Source: Vibrio sinus
GTDB lineage: Bacteria; Pseudomonadota; Gammaproteobacteria; Enterobacterales; Vibrionaceae
Reading direction: 5' to 3'
Assembly (NCBI RefSeq): GCF_023634645.1
Contig: NZ_JAMKMR010000015.1
Coordinates: 1 to 64,000, forward strand
Length of the DNA: 64,000 bases
Part shown: positions 1 to 8,127 of the stretch, one piece after another
How positions within the stretch are numbered: position 1 is the first letter of the stretch
Layout: every line of letters starts with the position of its first letter
Notes under the pieces: model-generated
Seen by the model: the letters and a program-made list of their open reading frames with translations, nothing else
Databases searched by the model: none
Told to the model about the DNA's origin: nothing
Program-made: the position numbers and the translations under genes

Positions 1-32
1 ACTAATTCATAGTGGCCCTAGGGATTACGAGG

Positions 33-728
33 TTAGTGAGACTGCTCTTTCAATTGAAGCTCTAATTGTTCGATCACTTCGGGAGCCAAGTTTAATTGGT
101 TGGCGAGCTCTTTAAGATACGCTTTCTCCATAAAGTTTTGTTCATCGACCACAATTAACGAGGCAAGGTAGATCTCGGAGGCTTGTTCAGGAGAAGCCGC
201 TAGCTTTGCGATTTCTGCTGGGTCTAATGGCTTATTGAGCTCATCCTTTACCAAGGCTCTGACATGTTCGTCAGCGCCGATGCCTTGTAATGTCTCTTCA
301 ATGCTTGCCATTTCTTGATCGTCTACATGGCCGTCGGCTTTGGCCGCCGCGATCATGGATTTGATGATCAGGACGTTATGAATGTCGTCATTGGCATCGA
401 AATGCTCGGGAGCGGCGAGTTGCTCTGAAGGAGATTGGCTTGCGGTTGAATCAGAAGGCTGTTTGTTTTGATAGTCACGATAGACCTTATACGCTAGTGC
501 GCCTAGGGCCGCGGCTCCACCAACTTTCAATGCACTTTTGCCCATTTTTTGGGTTTTCTTGGAGCCCATCAGCAGGCCAATGATACCGCCACCGAGTGCG
601 CCAGCCCCTAAGGTTTTCAGGGTGTCTGGGTTATTTTTCAAATTGGCGGATTGGGTTTTTATTTGCTCTTGACCCTGACGAACGATATCGGAGTTTAAAG
701 CTTGATTAAGAAGACTCTTTAGATTCAT
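33..728 (-). CDS. DUF533 family protein (YebE-like)
   Basis: A 231-residue protein of the DUF533/YebE family, usually described as an inner-membrane or envelope protein of unknown function. Residues about 40-85 are glycine- and alanine-rich (GAGALGGGIIGLLMG, then a second hydrophobic stretch), which is typical of the family. The C-terminal half, about residues 110-225, is a helical TerB-like domain with IIKSMIAAAKADGHVD near its start. The start is well supported by an AGGAGG ribosome-binding site just upstream on the minus strand. The family call is firm. No biochemical role can be assigned. Confidence 0.85.
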   Translation of the reverse strand: MNLKSLLNQALNSDIVRQGQEQIKTQSANLKNNPDTLKTLGAGALGGGIIGLLMGSKKTQKMGKSALKVGGAAALGALAYKVYRDYQNKQPSDSTASQSPSEQLAAPEHFDANDDIHNVLIIKSMIAAAKADGHVDDQEMASIEETLQGIGADEHVRALVKDELNKPLDPAEIAKLAASPEQASEIYLASLIVVDEQNFMEKAYLKELANQLNLAPEVIEQLELQLKEQSH

Positions 729-847
729 AAACTACCTCCTGTTATGTTAAAGGCAGTGTAGCAAAGGCGAAATGAACGGAAAATTAACACTTGGTATAAA
801 TTGATAGAGTATAAAAGTGGTTATAAAAAGGACAATTGGGTGTTTTA

Positions 848-1249
848 ATGATCACGGTTGCAAGTTTTTCTTTTCCTCATGAAGCGTATATTGCTAAAGC
901 AAGTCTAGAGGCAGCAGGGATCGACAGTTTTATTGCTGATGAGCATACTATTAACATGCAATGGCTGTATTCAAATGCTATGGGTGGAGTGCGGTTACTC
1001 GTTAGAGAAAGCGATGTAGATAGTGCTCTTACACTGCTTAATACGGATTTTTCTGACAGTGTGGTTTATCAAGAGGATGAATTAGGAATTGATCACTGTC
1101 CGAACTGCGGCAGCGAAAAGCTTGAGCCGTTTACTCAGGGCAAAAAACCAGCGTTTATCGTTTTTATACTGTTAGGTTTTCCACTTTTCTTTTATAGACA
1201 TGGGTATCTTTGCAAGCGGTGCGGCGAGTTTACTGAAAAGGTGAAATGA
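848..1249 (+). CDS. DUF2007 domain protein with C-terminal zinc ribbon
   Basis: A short protein of about 133 residues. The N-terminal 70 residues match DUF2007, a small alpha/beta domain suggested to act in signalling (ASFSFPHEAYIAKASLEAAG). This is followed by two CxxC pairs (CPNC, CKRC) flanking a hydrophobic segment (PAFIVFILLGFPLFFY), so it is probably a membrane-anchored zinc-ribbon protein. A TTG at 836 is in frame but lies only 3 bases after the AAAAAGGA motif. ATG 848 is preferred because residues before it are not conserved in style, although its spacing is long. The function is unknown. Confidence 0.75.
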   Translation: MITVASFSFPHEAYIAKASLEAAGIDSFIADEHTINMQWLYSNAMGGVRLLVRESDVDSALTLLNTDFSDSVVYQEDELGIDHCPNCGSEKLEPFTQGKKPAFIVFILLGFPLFFYRHGYLCKRCGEFTEKVK

Positions 1250-1277
1250 AAAAGCTGCCCACTTAGGGGCAGCTTTT
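1250..1277. terminator. Bidirectional terminator between the DUF2007 gene and proS
   Basis: An 11-bp stem (AAAAGCTGCCC with GGGCAGCTTTT) around a 6-base loop has A and T runs on its two sides. It lies between two convergent genes and should end both transcripts. Confidence 0.8.
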
Positions 1278-1297
1278 AGAGTGTTGCACGGATTCGA

Positions 1298-3019
1298 TTA
1301 CGCTAGCTTTAGCTGGGTCTTGACATATTCGACAACATCGGTCATTGCAATGGCTGATTTTTCGCCGCTGCGACGGTTTTTATACTCAAAGTTACCTTCT
1401 TTCATACTGCGGTCACCGATAACAATAGTATGAGGCACGCCGATAAGTTCCATATCTGAGAACATAACACCTGGGCGCTCTTTACGATCGTCAAATAAGA
1501 CTTCGATACCCAGCTCAGAAAGTTCGTTATACAGCTTTTCTGCCGCTTGCTTCACTTCCTCTGACTTGTGCATGTTCATTGGTACGATAGCCACTTGGAA
1601 AGGTGCAATCGCATCTGGCCAGATGATGCCGTACTTATCGTGGTTTTGTTCGATTGCTGATGCAACAACACGAGTGATACCAATGCCGTAGCAGCCCATT
1701 TCTAGAGTGACATTCTTACCATCAGGGCCAAGTACGCCACAGTTCATCTTTTCTGAGTAGATGGTACCTAATTGGAAAATATGGCCCACTTCGATACCGC
1801 GTTTTAGCAAGATGGTACCTTGACCACAAGGGCTCGGGTCGCCCTCGACTACGCTACGCAGATCTTCAACTTGGCCTAGCTCGACATCACGGCCCCAGTT
1901 GATGCCAAAGTAGTGCTTGTCATCCACGTTAGCACCTGCGCCAAAGTCGCTCATCACAGCGACGCTGCGATCAACGATAAATGGCATTTTAAGATCGACC
2001 GGTCCTAGTGAACCTGGTCCAGCTCCAATGATTGAGCGTATTTCTTCTTCTGTCGCCATTTCTAAAGGCGCAGCGACTTCTTTTAGATTTTCGGCTTTGA
2101 CTTCATTGAGCTCGTGGTCGCCACGAACGATGAGCCCGATAAGCGGCGCGTCCACCTCTTCTGAAGCTTTGACAAACAGCGTTTTTACCGTTTTCTCAAT
2201 AGGCAGGCCAAATTGTTCAACAAGCTCGGCAATGGTTTTTGCATTTGGCGTGTCGACCAACGTCATGTCTTGCGTTGGTGCTGGTTTTTCAGCCGCTGGC
2301 GCTAATGCTTCTGCTTTTTCGATGTTGGCGGCGTAGTCAGATTCTGAAGAGAAAGCAATAAGGTCTTCGCCACTTTCAGCCAGTACATGGAACTCTTTAG
2401 ATCCACTGCCACCAATCGCACCTGAATCTGCTAACACTGGGCGATAATCAAGGCCCATGCGGTCAAAGGCTCTACAATAGGCATCGTGCATGTCATCAAA
2501 AGATTGCTGCAAGCCTTGTTTATCGATATCAAAGCTATACGCATCCATCATTGAGAACTCACGGGAGCGCATGACACCAAAACGCGGACGAACTTCATCG
2601 CGGAATTTGGTTTGGATTTGGTATAGGTTCAACGGAAGCTGTTTGTAAGAGTTCACTTCGTTTCGTACAAGGCTGGTGATCACTTCTTCAGCGGTTGGGC
2701 TCAGAACAAACGGATTGGTATGGCGATCAGTAAAGCGAAGTAGCTCAGCGCCCATCTTTTCAGATCGACCTGTCTCTTCCCATAGTTCAAACGGTTGAAC
2801 AACGGGCATCAAGGTCTCAACTGCACCAGCATTGTCGATTTCTTGACGAACGATGTTTTCGATTTTACGCAGTACACGCAGACCAGTAGGTAGCCAAGTA
2901 TATAAACCTGAAGCCAGCTTACGGATCATACCTGCACGTAGCATGAGTTGATGGCTAACAACTACGGCGTCGTTTGGAGTCTCCTTCAAAGTAGAAAGAA
3001 GGTATTTACTGGTACGCAT
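1298..3019 (-). CDS. proS: Prolyl-tRNA synthetase
   Basis: A class II aminoacyl-tRNA synthetase of 573 residues that charges tRNA-Pro in the cytoplasm. The N-terminal catalytic region includes the motif 2 area ([27 protein letters not shown]). An inserted YbaK-like editing domain (about 230-390), which removes Ala-tRNA-Pro, marks the bacterial long form. The C-terminal anticodon-binding domain contains [21 protein letters not shown]. The length is normal for gammaproteobacteria. The gene follows trmO on the same strand after an 87-bp gap holding a short palindrome and no clear terminator, so some co-transcription is possible. Confidence 0.98.
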   Translation of the reverse strand: MRTSKYLLSTLKETPNDAVVVSHQLMLRAGMIRKLASGLYTWLPTGLRVLRKIENIVRQEIDNAGAVETLMPVVQPFELWEETGRSEKMGAELLRFTDRHTNPFVLSPTAEEVITSLVRNEVNSYKQLPLNLYQIQTKFRDEVRPRFGVMRSREFSMMDAYSFDIDKQGLQQSFDDMHDAYCRAFDRMGLDYRPVLADSGAIGGSGSKEFHVLAESGEDLIAFSSESDYAANIEKAEALAPAAEKPAPTQDMTLVDTPNAKTIAELVEQFGLPIEKTVKTLFVKASEEVDAPLIGLIVRGDHELNEVKAENLKEVAAPLEMATEEEIRSIIGAGPGSLGPVDLKMPFIVDRSVAVMSDFGAGANVDDKHYFGINWGRDVELGQVEDLRSVVEGDPSPCGQGTILLKRGIEVGHIFQLGTIYSEKMNCGVLGPDGKNVTLEMGCYGIGITRVVASAIEQNHDKYGIIWPDAIAPFQVAIVPMNMHKSEEVKQAAEKLYNELSELGIEVLFDDRKERPGVMFSDMELIGVPHTIVIGDRSMKEGNFEYKNRRSGEKSAIAMTDVVEYVKTQLKLA

Positions 3020-3052
3020 TTAGGGTATCCGTTCATTTAGGAGTTAAAGGAC

Positions 3053-3069
3053 ATTCCCATCATGGGAAT
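3053..3069. repeat. 17-bp perfect palindrome between trmO and proS
   Basis: Two 8-base arms, ATTCCCAT and ATGGGAAT, flank a single C. No T-run follows on the minus strand, so it is not a clear terminator. It sits 34 bp upstream of the proS start and could be an operator or a leader hairpin. Confidence 0.5.
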
Positions 3070-3106
3070 AGAGTAAGCGAACAATAATATCAGCCATTCG
3101 TCTTTG

Positions 3107-3802
3107 TCAAAAGGGGTCAATCGCGTTAACGGTAATCAAATTTCCATCAACGCTAAATCTGACGTTTAAATCGAACAAATAAACTGCATATTCTTTGCTG
3201 TCGACTTTGCCTTTTTTATAGGCTGGTCGAGGATCTTGTGCCAAGACTTGTTCAATAACGTGTTTCTCGTGTTGCCCATTGGGGCGAAGGTCAAGCAGGG
3301 CGGTGGCAGATATAGAAAAGTGGACCAAGAGTAGAGTAGGCTTGTCTTGGGCGTATCCGCCTTTGGCATCTGGTATCGCGTCAGAATAGGGCAGGTACGG
3401 CTTGATGTCGATAATAGGTGTACCGTCAACTAAATCCACGCTGCCAAGCTCTAGGTAATGCTGGCTACCGGAGTGTGATGTGCCGTTAAGCTCAACCGCG
3501 GACATGCCAATACCGTTTGGGCGAAATGTTGCACGTGAAGCCAATACACCGATTCTTTCGTTACCGCCTAATCGTGGTGGGCGAACGGTTGGCTTCCATC
3601 CTGCATCTAAATTTTTATCGAACAAAAATAGCAGCCATAGATGGCTAAATTGTTCTATGCCACGAATGGACTCTGGGCAGTTTGCTTCCCCTGTTAGCTT
3701 GATACGAGCGCGTGCGCTGGTCACCAATCGAGGCTGTCTTGGAACGGAGAATTTTTCTTTGTACGGGCTTTCAATAAAACCAATAGGAGAGATGGTGTGC
3801 AT
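3107..3802 (-). CDS. trmO: tRNA m6t6A37 methyltransferase TrmO
   Basis: A 231-residue protein of the TsaA/YaeB (TrmO) family, which methylates N6 of threonylcarbamoyl-adenosine at position 37 of tRNA-Thr(GGU) using SAM. The family N-terminus PIGFIESPYKEKFSVPRQP and the core segments FSHLWLLFLF, RPNGIGMSAVEL and DGTPIIDIKPYLPYSD are present. The length agrees with the E. coli protein (about 235). It starts 3 bp after the yaiI-like gene, so the two are surely translated from one transcript. The association of a tRNA-modifying gene with proS downstream is conserved in Vibrio as I recall. Confidence 0.93.
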   Translation of the reverse strand: MHTISPIGFIESPYKEKFSVPRQPRLVTSARARIKLTGEANCPESIRGIEQFSHLWLLFLFDKNLDAGWKPTVRPPRLGGNERIGVLASRATFRPNGIGMSAVELNGTSHSGSQHYLELGSVDLVDGTPIIDIKPYLPYSDAIPDAKGGYAQDKPTLLLVHFSISATALLDLRPNGQHEKHVIEQVLAQDPRPAYKKGKVDSKEYAVYLFDLNVRFSVDGNLITVNAIDPF

Positions 3803-3805
3803 GCG

Positions 3806-4252
3806 CTATCGTTTTGCCAAAATGCGGTCGAGATGATTGGCAAACTCACGGCGCTCGGTTTGAGATAACGCGCCTGGCCCACCAGTTTGAATGCCACTAG
3901 AGCGCATGGTGTCCATAAAATCGCGAATATTGAGTCGAGCTTTAATGGTTTCTTTAGTATACAGCTCACCGCGTGGGCTTAACGCTGTAGCACCTTTGCT
4001 GATCACTTCATCGGCCAATGGGATATCGGATGTGATAATTAAGTCGCCAGCTTGAGTACGTTTAACAATTTCATTGTCTGCAATATCGAAACCACTTGGC
4101 ACTTGGATAGAGTGGATATTGGCACGTTTGGGTACAGGGACGTTATGGTTGGCGATAAAGGTACATTCAATGCCAGTGCGCTCTGCAGCGCGAACGATGG
4201 TTTCACGAATCACCTTGGGGCATGCATCAGCATCTACCCATAATTTCATCAT
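3806..4252 (-). CDS. YaiI/YqxD family protein (DUF188)
   Basis: A 148-residue member of the YaiI/YqxD (UPF0178, DUF188) family. The N-terminal [11 protein letters not shown] and the later [19 protein letters not shown] are characteristic. The fold resembles PIN/NYN-type nucleases with conserved aspartates, and D7, D9 and the D of TSDIPLAD are visible, but the activity of the family is not established. It lies between a small coiled-coil protein (1-bp gap) and trmO (3-bp gap) in one operon. Confidence 0.9.
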   Translation of the reverse strand: MMKLWVDADACPKVIRETIVRAAERTGIECTFIANHNVPVPKRANIHSIQVPSGFDIADNEIVKRTQAGDLIITSDIPLADEVISKGATALSPRGELYTKETIKARLNIRDFMDTMRSSGIQTGGPGALSQTERREFANHLDRILAKR

Positions 4253-4253
4253 A

Positions 4254-4550
4254 CTATTTCTCTTTATTGATAAGCGTTTCTAGTTGGGCTTCCAACTCAG
4301 CGATTCGCTGTGTCAATGACAGGACTTGCTGTTCGAGCATGGACATTTTATCGAGCGTTTCGTTTGCTGCAACTTCTACTTTTGGTACGCGCTGGCTACT
4401 TTGCCAAGTTTTGATGGTGGCGATAATCGCTGGCATGGGAATCGGGGTAGTCAGTCGAGTTTTTACTAGTGCCACAGTGGGTTTCTTTCCTTGGTTTACC
4501 AAAGATTCAATGATGGACTCTAGTTCATTTGAGACATCTTTTGTAAGCAT
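4254..4550 (-). CDS. Small coiled-coil protein, possibly with an HTH-like N-terminus
   Basis: A 98-residue hypothetical protein, first in an operon with the yaiI-like gene and trmO. The N-terminal 50 residues ([25 protein letters not shown], then [15 protein letters not shown]) resemble the winged-helix start of KfrA-like DNA-binding proteins. The C-terminal 35 residues form a clear coiled coil ([23 protein letters not shown]). I do not recognise a named family. A nucleoid- or DNA-binding role is an inference only. Confidence 0.7.
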   Translation of the reverse strand: MLTKDVSNELESIIESLVNQGKKPTVALVKTRLTTPIPMPAIIATIKTWQSSQRVPKVEVAANETLDKMSMLEQQVLSLTQRIAELEAQLETLINKEK

Positions 4551-4612
4551 GGTGCGATCCTTTGACAGGTTGAGGCGAGGCCCAAGTCGTCATCATTATT
4601 TCATGATTGGAT

Positions 4613-4626
4613 TGTAAGAGATAACG
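4613..4626 (+). promoter_or_regulatory. Candidate VarA/GacA (UvrY) half-site upstream of the CsrB sRNA
   Basis: TGTAAGAGAT matches the left half of the known GacA/UvrY upstream activating sequence (TGTAAG-N6-CTTACA), but the right half is degraded. It lies roughly 170 bp before the likely CsrB start, the kind of distance seen upstream of csrB in enterics. Confidence 0.4.
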
Positions 4627-4789
4627 GATGGCGTGTGTAGGAGTTATCGTGTTATTCGCTATGCGAAAAGCCGACGGTATTTGTTAAGCTACTGATATAA
4701 GGAAGCTTGAATGAAAATTTATTGTAAACATCAAATAAAGTGTGATTTTGTGCGATTGCTTGCGCGTAAAAATTAGGTACATTTTAACG

Positions 4790-5023
4790 GTTGATTCTAG
4801 ATGGAGTTGGGATAACGAATCGAACAAGCTATGGGACACCGCTTAGGATCGGCGATGAGGGTCAGCAGGAGTCGCTGATCATAAGGAGCAAAGGACACCG
4901 CTAGGATGGCGAGACGCATTTGGTTAAGGGATTCAATGTTACTGAATGATAAGGACGTGACTTTGGTAACAGGTGACATCATTAATGCGATTGCCCCAGC
5001 GTAAAGGCTGGGGCTTTCTGTTT
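4790..5023 (+). ncRNA. csrB: CsrB-type regulatory RNA that titrates CsrA
   Basis: Between 4803 and 4955 there are ten GGA triplets, mostly in AGGA or GGGA contexts and many in predicted loops (ATGGGACACC, TAGGATC, CAGGAGT, AAGGAGC, AAGGACA, TAGGATG, AAGGGAT, AAGGACG). This is the hallmark of CsrB/RsmB-family RNAs, which bind many CsrA dimers and relieve translational repression. A strong intrinsic terminator ends it at about 5015-5023. A possible promoter is TTGCTT (4756-4761), a 16-bp gap and TACATT (4778-4783), giving a start near 4790; the 5' end is uncertain and the RNA may begin further upstream. Vibrio carries two to three such RNAs and I cannot tell which paralogue this is. Confidence 0.82.
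4993..5023 (+). terminator. Intrinsic terminator of the CsrB-type RNA
   Basis: Perfect 8-bp stem GCCCCAGC/GCTGGGGC with a 6-base loop, followed by TTTCTGTTT on the plus strand. Confidence 0.85.
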
Positions 5024-5155
5024 AATTACTGATAGGTTTAACTATATACATGGTTTGCAGTATGCATTTGATATTAAGCCAAAAAATTTCTTTTCTGATG
5101 AACTATTTACGCTAGCTAGTGGTCTGAATATAGAGCAAATATTGAGGGAGACAAT

Positions 5156-5662
5156 ATGGCTATAGTGACGAACAGGACGTTGATCATACCCTACAGCGAA
5201 TCTCTGCAATCTGAATTTTTACTTCTCAACTGTTGCTCGACCAATCGAGCAGAAATGAACGGTCCGCATACCCTTGCATCGGCCAAAGCACTGTTTCGAG
5301 AAATGCTGCACAACACCAATATATACAGTATGGCAGTACTTGATAATAGGTCTCGCGAGTATATGGGGCACATCTTCGTCAGCAACTTAGACGCTCGCCC
5401 TGAACTTGGCTTTATATTTGATAGTGCTTACTGGGGGAAAGGTATTGCAACGGAGTCATTGAGTGCGTTCTTTCCTCGAGTTTGTGAAGAAAAACAATTA
5501 TCTAATGTCGTTGCAACAGCAAATGTCGACCACTACGCGTCGATAGCGGTGCTGAACAATTTAGGCTTTAAGCGCACGGGACAGCGCTTTGATAAATATG
5601 GGCCGTACTATGAATACGAATTTACACGCGATGTGGTGGTAGATGAAATTTCAATGGCCTAA
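5156..5662 (+). CDS. GNAT-family N-acetyltransferase (RimJ/RimL-like)
   Basis: A 168-residue acetyltransferase. The acetyl-CoA-binding region shows GFIFDSAYWGKGIATESLSAFF, the RimJ/RimL version of motif A, followed by ATANVDHYASIAVLNNLGFKRTG, the typical C-terminal motif B. The substrate is unknown. The start follows a GGGAG Shine-Dalgarno at 5144-5148. Its 3' end overlaps the convergent DUF3301 gene by 41 bp. Confidence 0.85.
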   Translation: MAIVTNRTLIIPYSESLQSEFLLLNCCSTNRAEMNGPHTLASAKALFREMLHNTNIYSMAVLDNRSREYMGHIFVSNLDARPELGFIFDSAYWGKGIATESLSAFFPRVCEEKQLSNVVATANVDHYASIAVLNNLGFKRTGQRFDKYGPYYEYEFTRDVVVDEISMA

Positions 5663-5921
5663 AGCCTTTCATGACTAGCTGACCTTGGTAGCAGTCATCG
5701 CCAAGGGAAGAAAATTCAAATTGATAGATAGTGCGCCAACGCCATAGCCCTTGTTCGTCTTTTAGGCTATGGCGGCCCAACGCGACACTGACCAGTTGTA
5801 ACTCCAATTGCTTACACTTGTTGGAAATAGCCAATTTGGCTATTTCTGCTTGTTTGCGCTGCTGCCAAAACAAAAAGCAAATCAAGAATAAGATGAAAAA
5901 AACGATCAGATTATCGAGCAT
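5622..5921 (-). CDS. DUF3301 domain protein, single-pass membrane protein
   Basis: A 99-residue protein with one N-terminal transmembrane segment (LIVFFILFLICFLFW), a basic coiled stretch (QQRKQAEIAKLAISNKCKQLELQLVSVA) and a conserved C-terminal motif region (WRWRTIYQFEFSSLGDDCYQGQLVMKGF) typical of DUF3301, a family of marine gammaproteobacteria with no known function. It follows the DUF3549 gene by 9 bp on the same strand, so they form an operon. Its end overlaps the opposite GNAT gene. Confidence 0.82.
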   Translation of the reverse strand: MLDNLIVFFILFLICFLFWQQRKQAEIAKLAISNKCKQLELQLVSVALGRHSLKDEQGLWRWRTIYQFEFSSLGDDCYQGQLVMKGFRPLKFHLPPHRV

Positions 5922-5930
5922 ATATCGAGC

Positions 5931-6971
5931 CTAGTGATTCTTAGTTGCTTGCTGCATTTTGGTTAACGCATTGGCGAGTTCTTCTGTTGGCGACGAATGC
6001 AGTAGAGGCAGCAAAATGACCCTCAGTTCGGGAAGCATGACGAGATCAGCAAATAGCTGGTTAAACAAGGCTTGGTTGTTGGTCTCGGCGAGTCTAATGA
6101 GAAACTGCTCTGCTAAATTTGAGTCTGCAAGGTTGCGCCAGCAACGGCCTGCGATGGCGATCAATACCTCTTGATGACTTAGCATAGGGCTTGCCAGTAT
6201 CGTTTGTAAAATAGGTGATGAAAACTGGTTATCCGCTCCGGCTAGCGCCCGTGTTAAGGCTGATAATAAAAACAAATCCACATCTTTACTGTCTATTTGC
6301 TCACGCGCCATATCCGACAGAGGTTCAGCCAACCGGTCAGGAAGATCGCAATGTTCCAAAACGCCTAGCAACGCATAGAGTGGCTCATTGGGCAGTTGTT
6401 TTAATGCTCTTACAAGATTCGCGCTATTTTGTTGATGGGGCAGCCTAGTACAGATGTCTGTGATCCCTTGCAATCCCACTGTTTGCCAGTTTTGCCACCC
6501 AAGCTCGCCGGAGAAGTATTGCTGAGCATGGTCATAGTAGTGACTATGCGCGAGTTCTAAGCTTGCACGTATTTTACTATGATAAACCGCCATTTTGTCT
6601 TCAACAGGCTTGAAGGTATAGGGATTGTTGGCCAGTTTTTCTTGCTGCTCGTCCGACATATCTTGACTCAAATGGGTGCCCATCGCCTCGACCACATATT
6701 TGATAAAATTGCCTATATCAGAGAGCTTGAGCAGGCCTCTTTCGTCAAGCTCAAATTTTAAAAACCAAATCCACGGCTGACGAGTTTCATTCCAGTAAGC
6801 GATAGCAAGTTGTGCGGTACGCATTACTGGGTAGGGGTAAGCCTGTTGACCAAGCTCAATACGGTTAAAATCGCTATGACTAATGGGCTGAACTCGACGT
6901 CCAAGGTCATAAATTAAATATTGGCAACCGCTATTTTTGAGAAGATCTGTAAGAGTGTGGATGTTGTTCAT
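5931..6971 (-). CDS. DUF3549 family protein
   Basis: A 346-residue soluble protein of the DUF3549 family, found in Vibrio and relatives beside truC and yqcC. The start region (LTDLLKNSGCQYLIYDLGRRVQPI) and the long helical C-terminal half (LADMAREQIDSKDVDLFLLSALTRAL style repeats) fit the family. No catalytic motif is visible. It is divergent from yqcC across a 76-bp gap to the preferred yqcC start and co-directional with the DUF3301 gene. Confidence 0.82.
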   Translation of the reverse strand: MNNIHTLTDLLKNSGCQYLIYDLGRRVQPISHSDFNRIELGQQAYPYPVMRTAQLAIAYWNETRQPWIWFLKFELDERGLLKLSDIGNFIKYVVEAMGTHLSQDMSDEQQEKLANNPYTFKPVEDKMAVYHSKIRASLELAHSHYYDHAQQYFSGELGWQNWQTVGLQGITDICTRLPHQQNSANLVRALKQLPNEPLYALLGVLEHCDLPDRLAEPLSDMAREQIDSKDVDLFLLSALTRALAGADNQFSSPILQTILASPMLSHQEVLIAIAGRCWRNLADSNLAEQFLIRLAETNNQALFNQLFADLVMLPELRVILLPLLHSSPTEELANALTKMQQATKNH

Positions 6972-7047
6972 TCGTAAACGTAGTTTAAGATTCTTGGAAA
7001 CATAGATGGTATCATTTGGCCTAATTTCAAGGAAACAATTAATTCAG

Positions 7048-7368
7048 ATGACACAACATGAAAAGCTCAGCGAGTTGCTGACGAGGCTGGAACTTGAGCT
7101 CAACGCCGCTCAGCTATGGCAGGAGCGCGCTCCCACGATGGATAAGCTGGCCAGCCAGCAACCTTTTGCCATCGATACGTTAGACGCTCATGAGTGGCTG
7201 CAATGGATATTTATCCCCAAAATGCGCGAGTTGCTGAAAAATGAACAGACATTACCCAGTGGCATGGCCATCTCACCCTACTTTGAACAAGTTTGGCTAG
7301 ATAAACCGCATCTAAATCTGGTCATCAGTATATTGCAAGATATCGATAGAGGCAGTGCATCATGTTAG
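7048..7368 (+). CDS. yqcC: YqcC family protein
   Basis: A protein of 106 residues of the YqcC family (structure known for E. coli as a four-helix bundle; role unclear), nearly always next to truC. I chose ATG 7048 (MTQHEKLSELL) rather than the in-frame ATG 7006 because an AAGGA motif at 7029-7033 precedes it and the extra 14 residues look non-coding. The key segment QPFAIDTLDAHEWLQWIFIPKMRELL is typical. Its last 7 bases overlap the truC start, implying coupled translation. Confidence 0.88.
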   Translation: MTQHEKLSELLTRLELELNAAQLWQERAPTMDKLASQQPFAIDTLDAHEWLQWIFIPKMRELLKNEQTLPSGMAISPYFEQVWLDKPHLNLVISILQDIDRGSASC

Positions 7369-8081
7369 AGATTATCTACCAAGATGAGTATCTGGTTGCG
7401 GTGAACAAGCCAGCGGGCATGCTGGTACACCGAAGCTGGTTAGATAAACATGAAACGGTGTTTGTCATGCAAACCCTGCGCGATCAAATTGGCCAACATG
7501 TTTTTCCTCTGCACCGGTTAGATAGGCCAACCTCGGGCGTATTGGTATTTGCTTTGTCTTCAGAAGTCGCAGCGCAAGTGATGCCCATGTTTGCCGAGCA
7601 TGATATGGAGAAAACTTATCACGCTATCGTAAGAGGTTGGATAGAAACTGAAGACGTGCTGGATTATCCGCTGAAAGTAGAATTAGACAAGATTGCCGAC
7701 AAGTTCGCCAAAGAGGACAAAGAAGCTCAATCTGCCATCACGGCGTATAAGCCGTTGGCTAGCGTTGAACTTCCTTATTCAACAGGCAAGTTTGACACGA
7801 GTCGCTATTGCTTGATGGAACTCAAACCGAAAACGGGACGCAAGCATCAGTTACGCCGACATATGCACCACTTGAGCCACCCGATTATTGGTGACACGAC
7901 CCATGGCGATGGTAAGCATAATCGACTGTTTCGCGACAAGTTCAATGCACATCGCTTAATGTTGCATGCCTCACGCCTTGAATTTATTCATCCAATCACG
8001 CAAGAAAAGCTGGTGTTACAAGCTGGTTTTGATGATGTCTGGCAGCGTTTGGCTGGTGAGTTTGCTTGGAAGCTAGGATGA
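7362..8081 (+). CDS. truC: tRNA pseudouridine(65) synthase TruC
   Basis: A 239-residue pseudouridine synthase of the RluA superfamily that isomerises U65 in tRNA. The catalytic motif HRLDRPTSG contains the essential Asp, and KLKPKTGRKHQLRRHMHHLSHPIIGD-type sequence near residue 165 is the family's RNA-binding block. No N-terminal S4 domain is present, as expected for TruC. It overlaps yqcC by 7 bp and is followed by a strong bidirectional terminator. Confidence 0.95.
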   Translation: MLEIIYQDEYLVAVNKPAGMLVHRSWLDKHETVFVMQTLRDQIGQHVFPLHRLDRPTSGVLVFALSSEVAAQVMPMFAEHDMEKTYHAIVRGWIETEDVLDYPLKVELDKIADKFAKEDKEAQSAITAYKPLASVELPYSTGKFDTSRYCLMELKPKTGRKHQLRRHMHHLSHPIIGDTTHGDGKHNRLFRDKFNAHRLMLHASRLEFIHPITQEKLVLQAGFDDVWQRLAGEFAWKLG

Positions 8082-8085
8082 AAAA

Positions 8086-8127
8086 CTAGCCCTATACTTG
8101 CACAGCGAGTGTAGGGCTAGATGTTTT
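8086..8127. terminator. Bidirectional terminator between truC and dxs
   Basis: A 12-bp stem (CTAGCCCTATAC with GTGTAGGGCTAG, one G-T pair) has A5 on the left and a T-rich run on the right, between convergent genes. Confidence 0.8.

Noticed and set aside
1917-2336. Plus-strand open frame of 139 codons
   Set aside because: It is antisense to proS, has no ribosome-binding site and its composition (Ser/Ala/Thr-rich) is that of a reversed coding strand.
3166-3429. Second minus-strand frame within trmO
   Set aside because: It is an alternative frame of trmO, whose protein sequence is clearly the conserved one.
4797-4982. Minus-strand open frame of 61 codons
   Set aside because: It lies inside the CsrB-type RNA, whose GGA pattern and terminator explain the sequence on the opposite strand.
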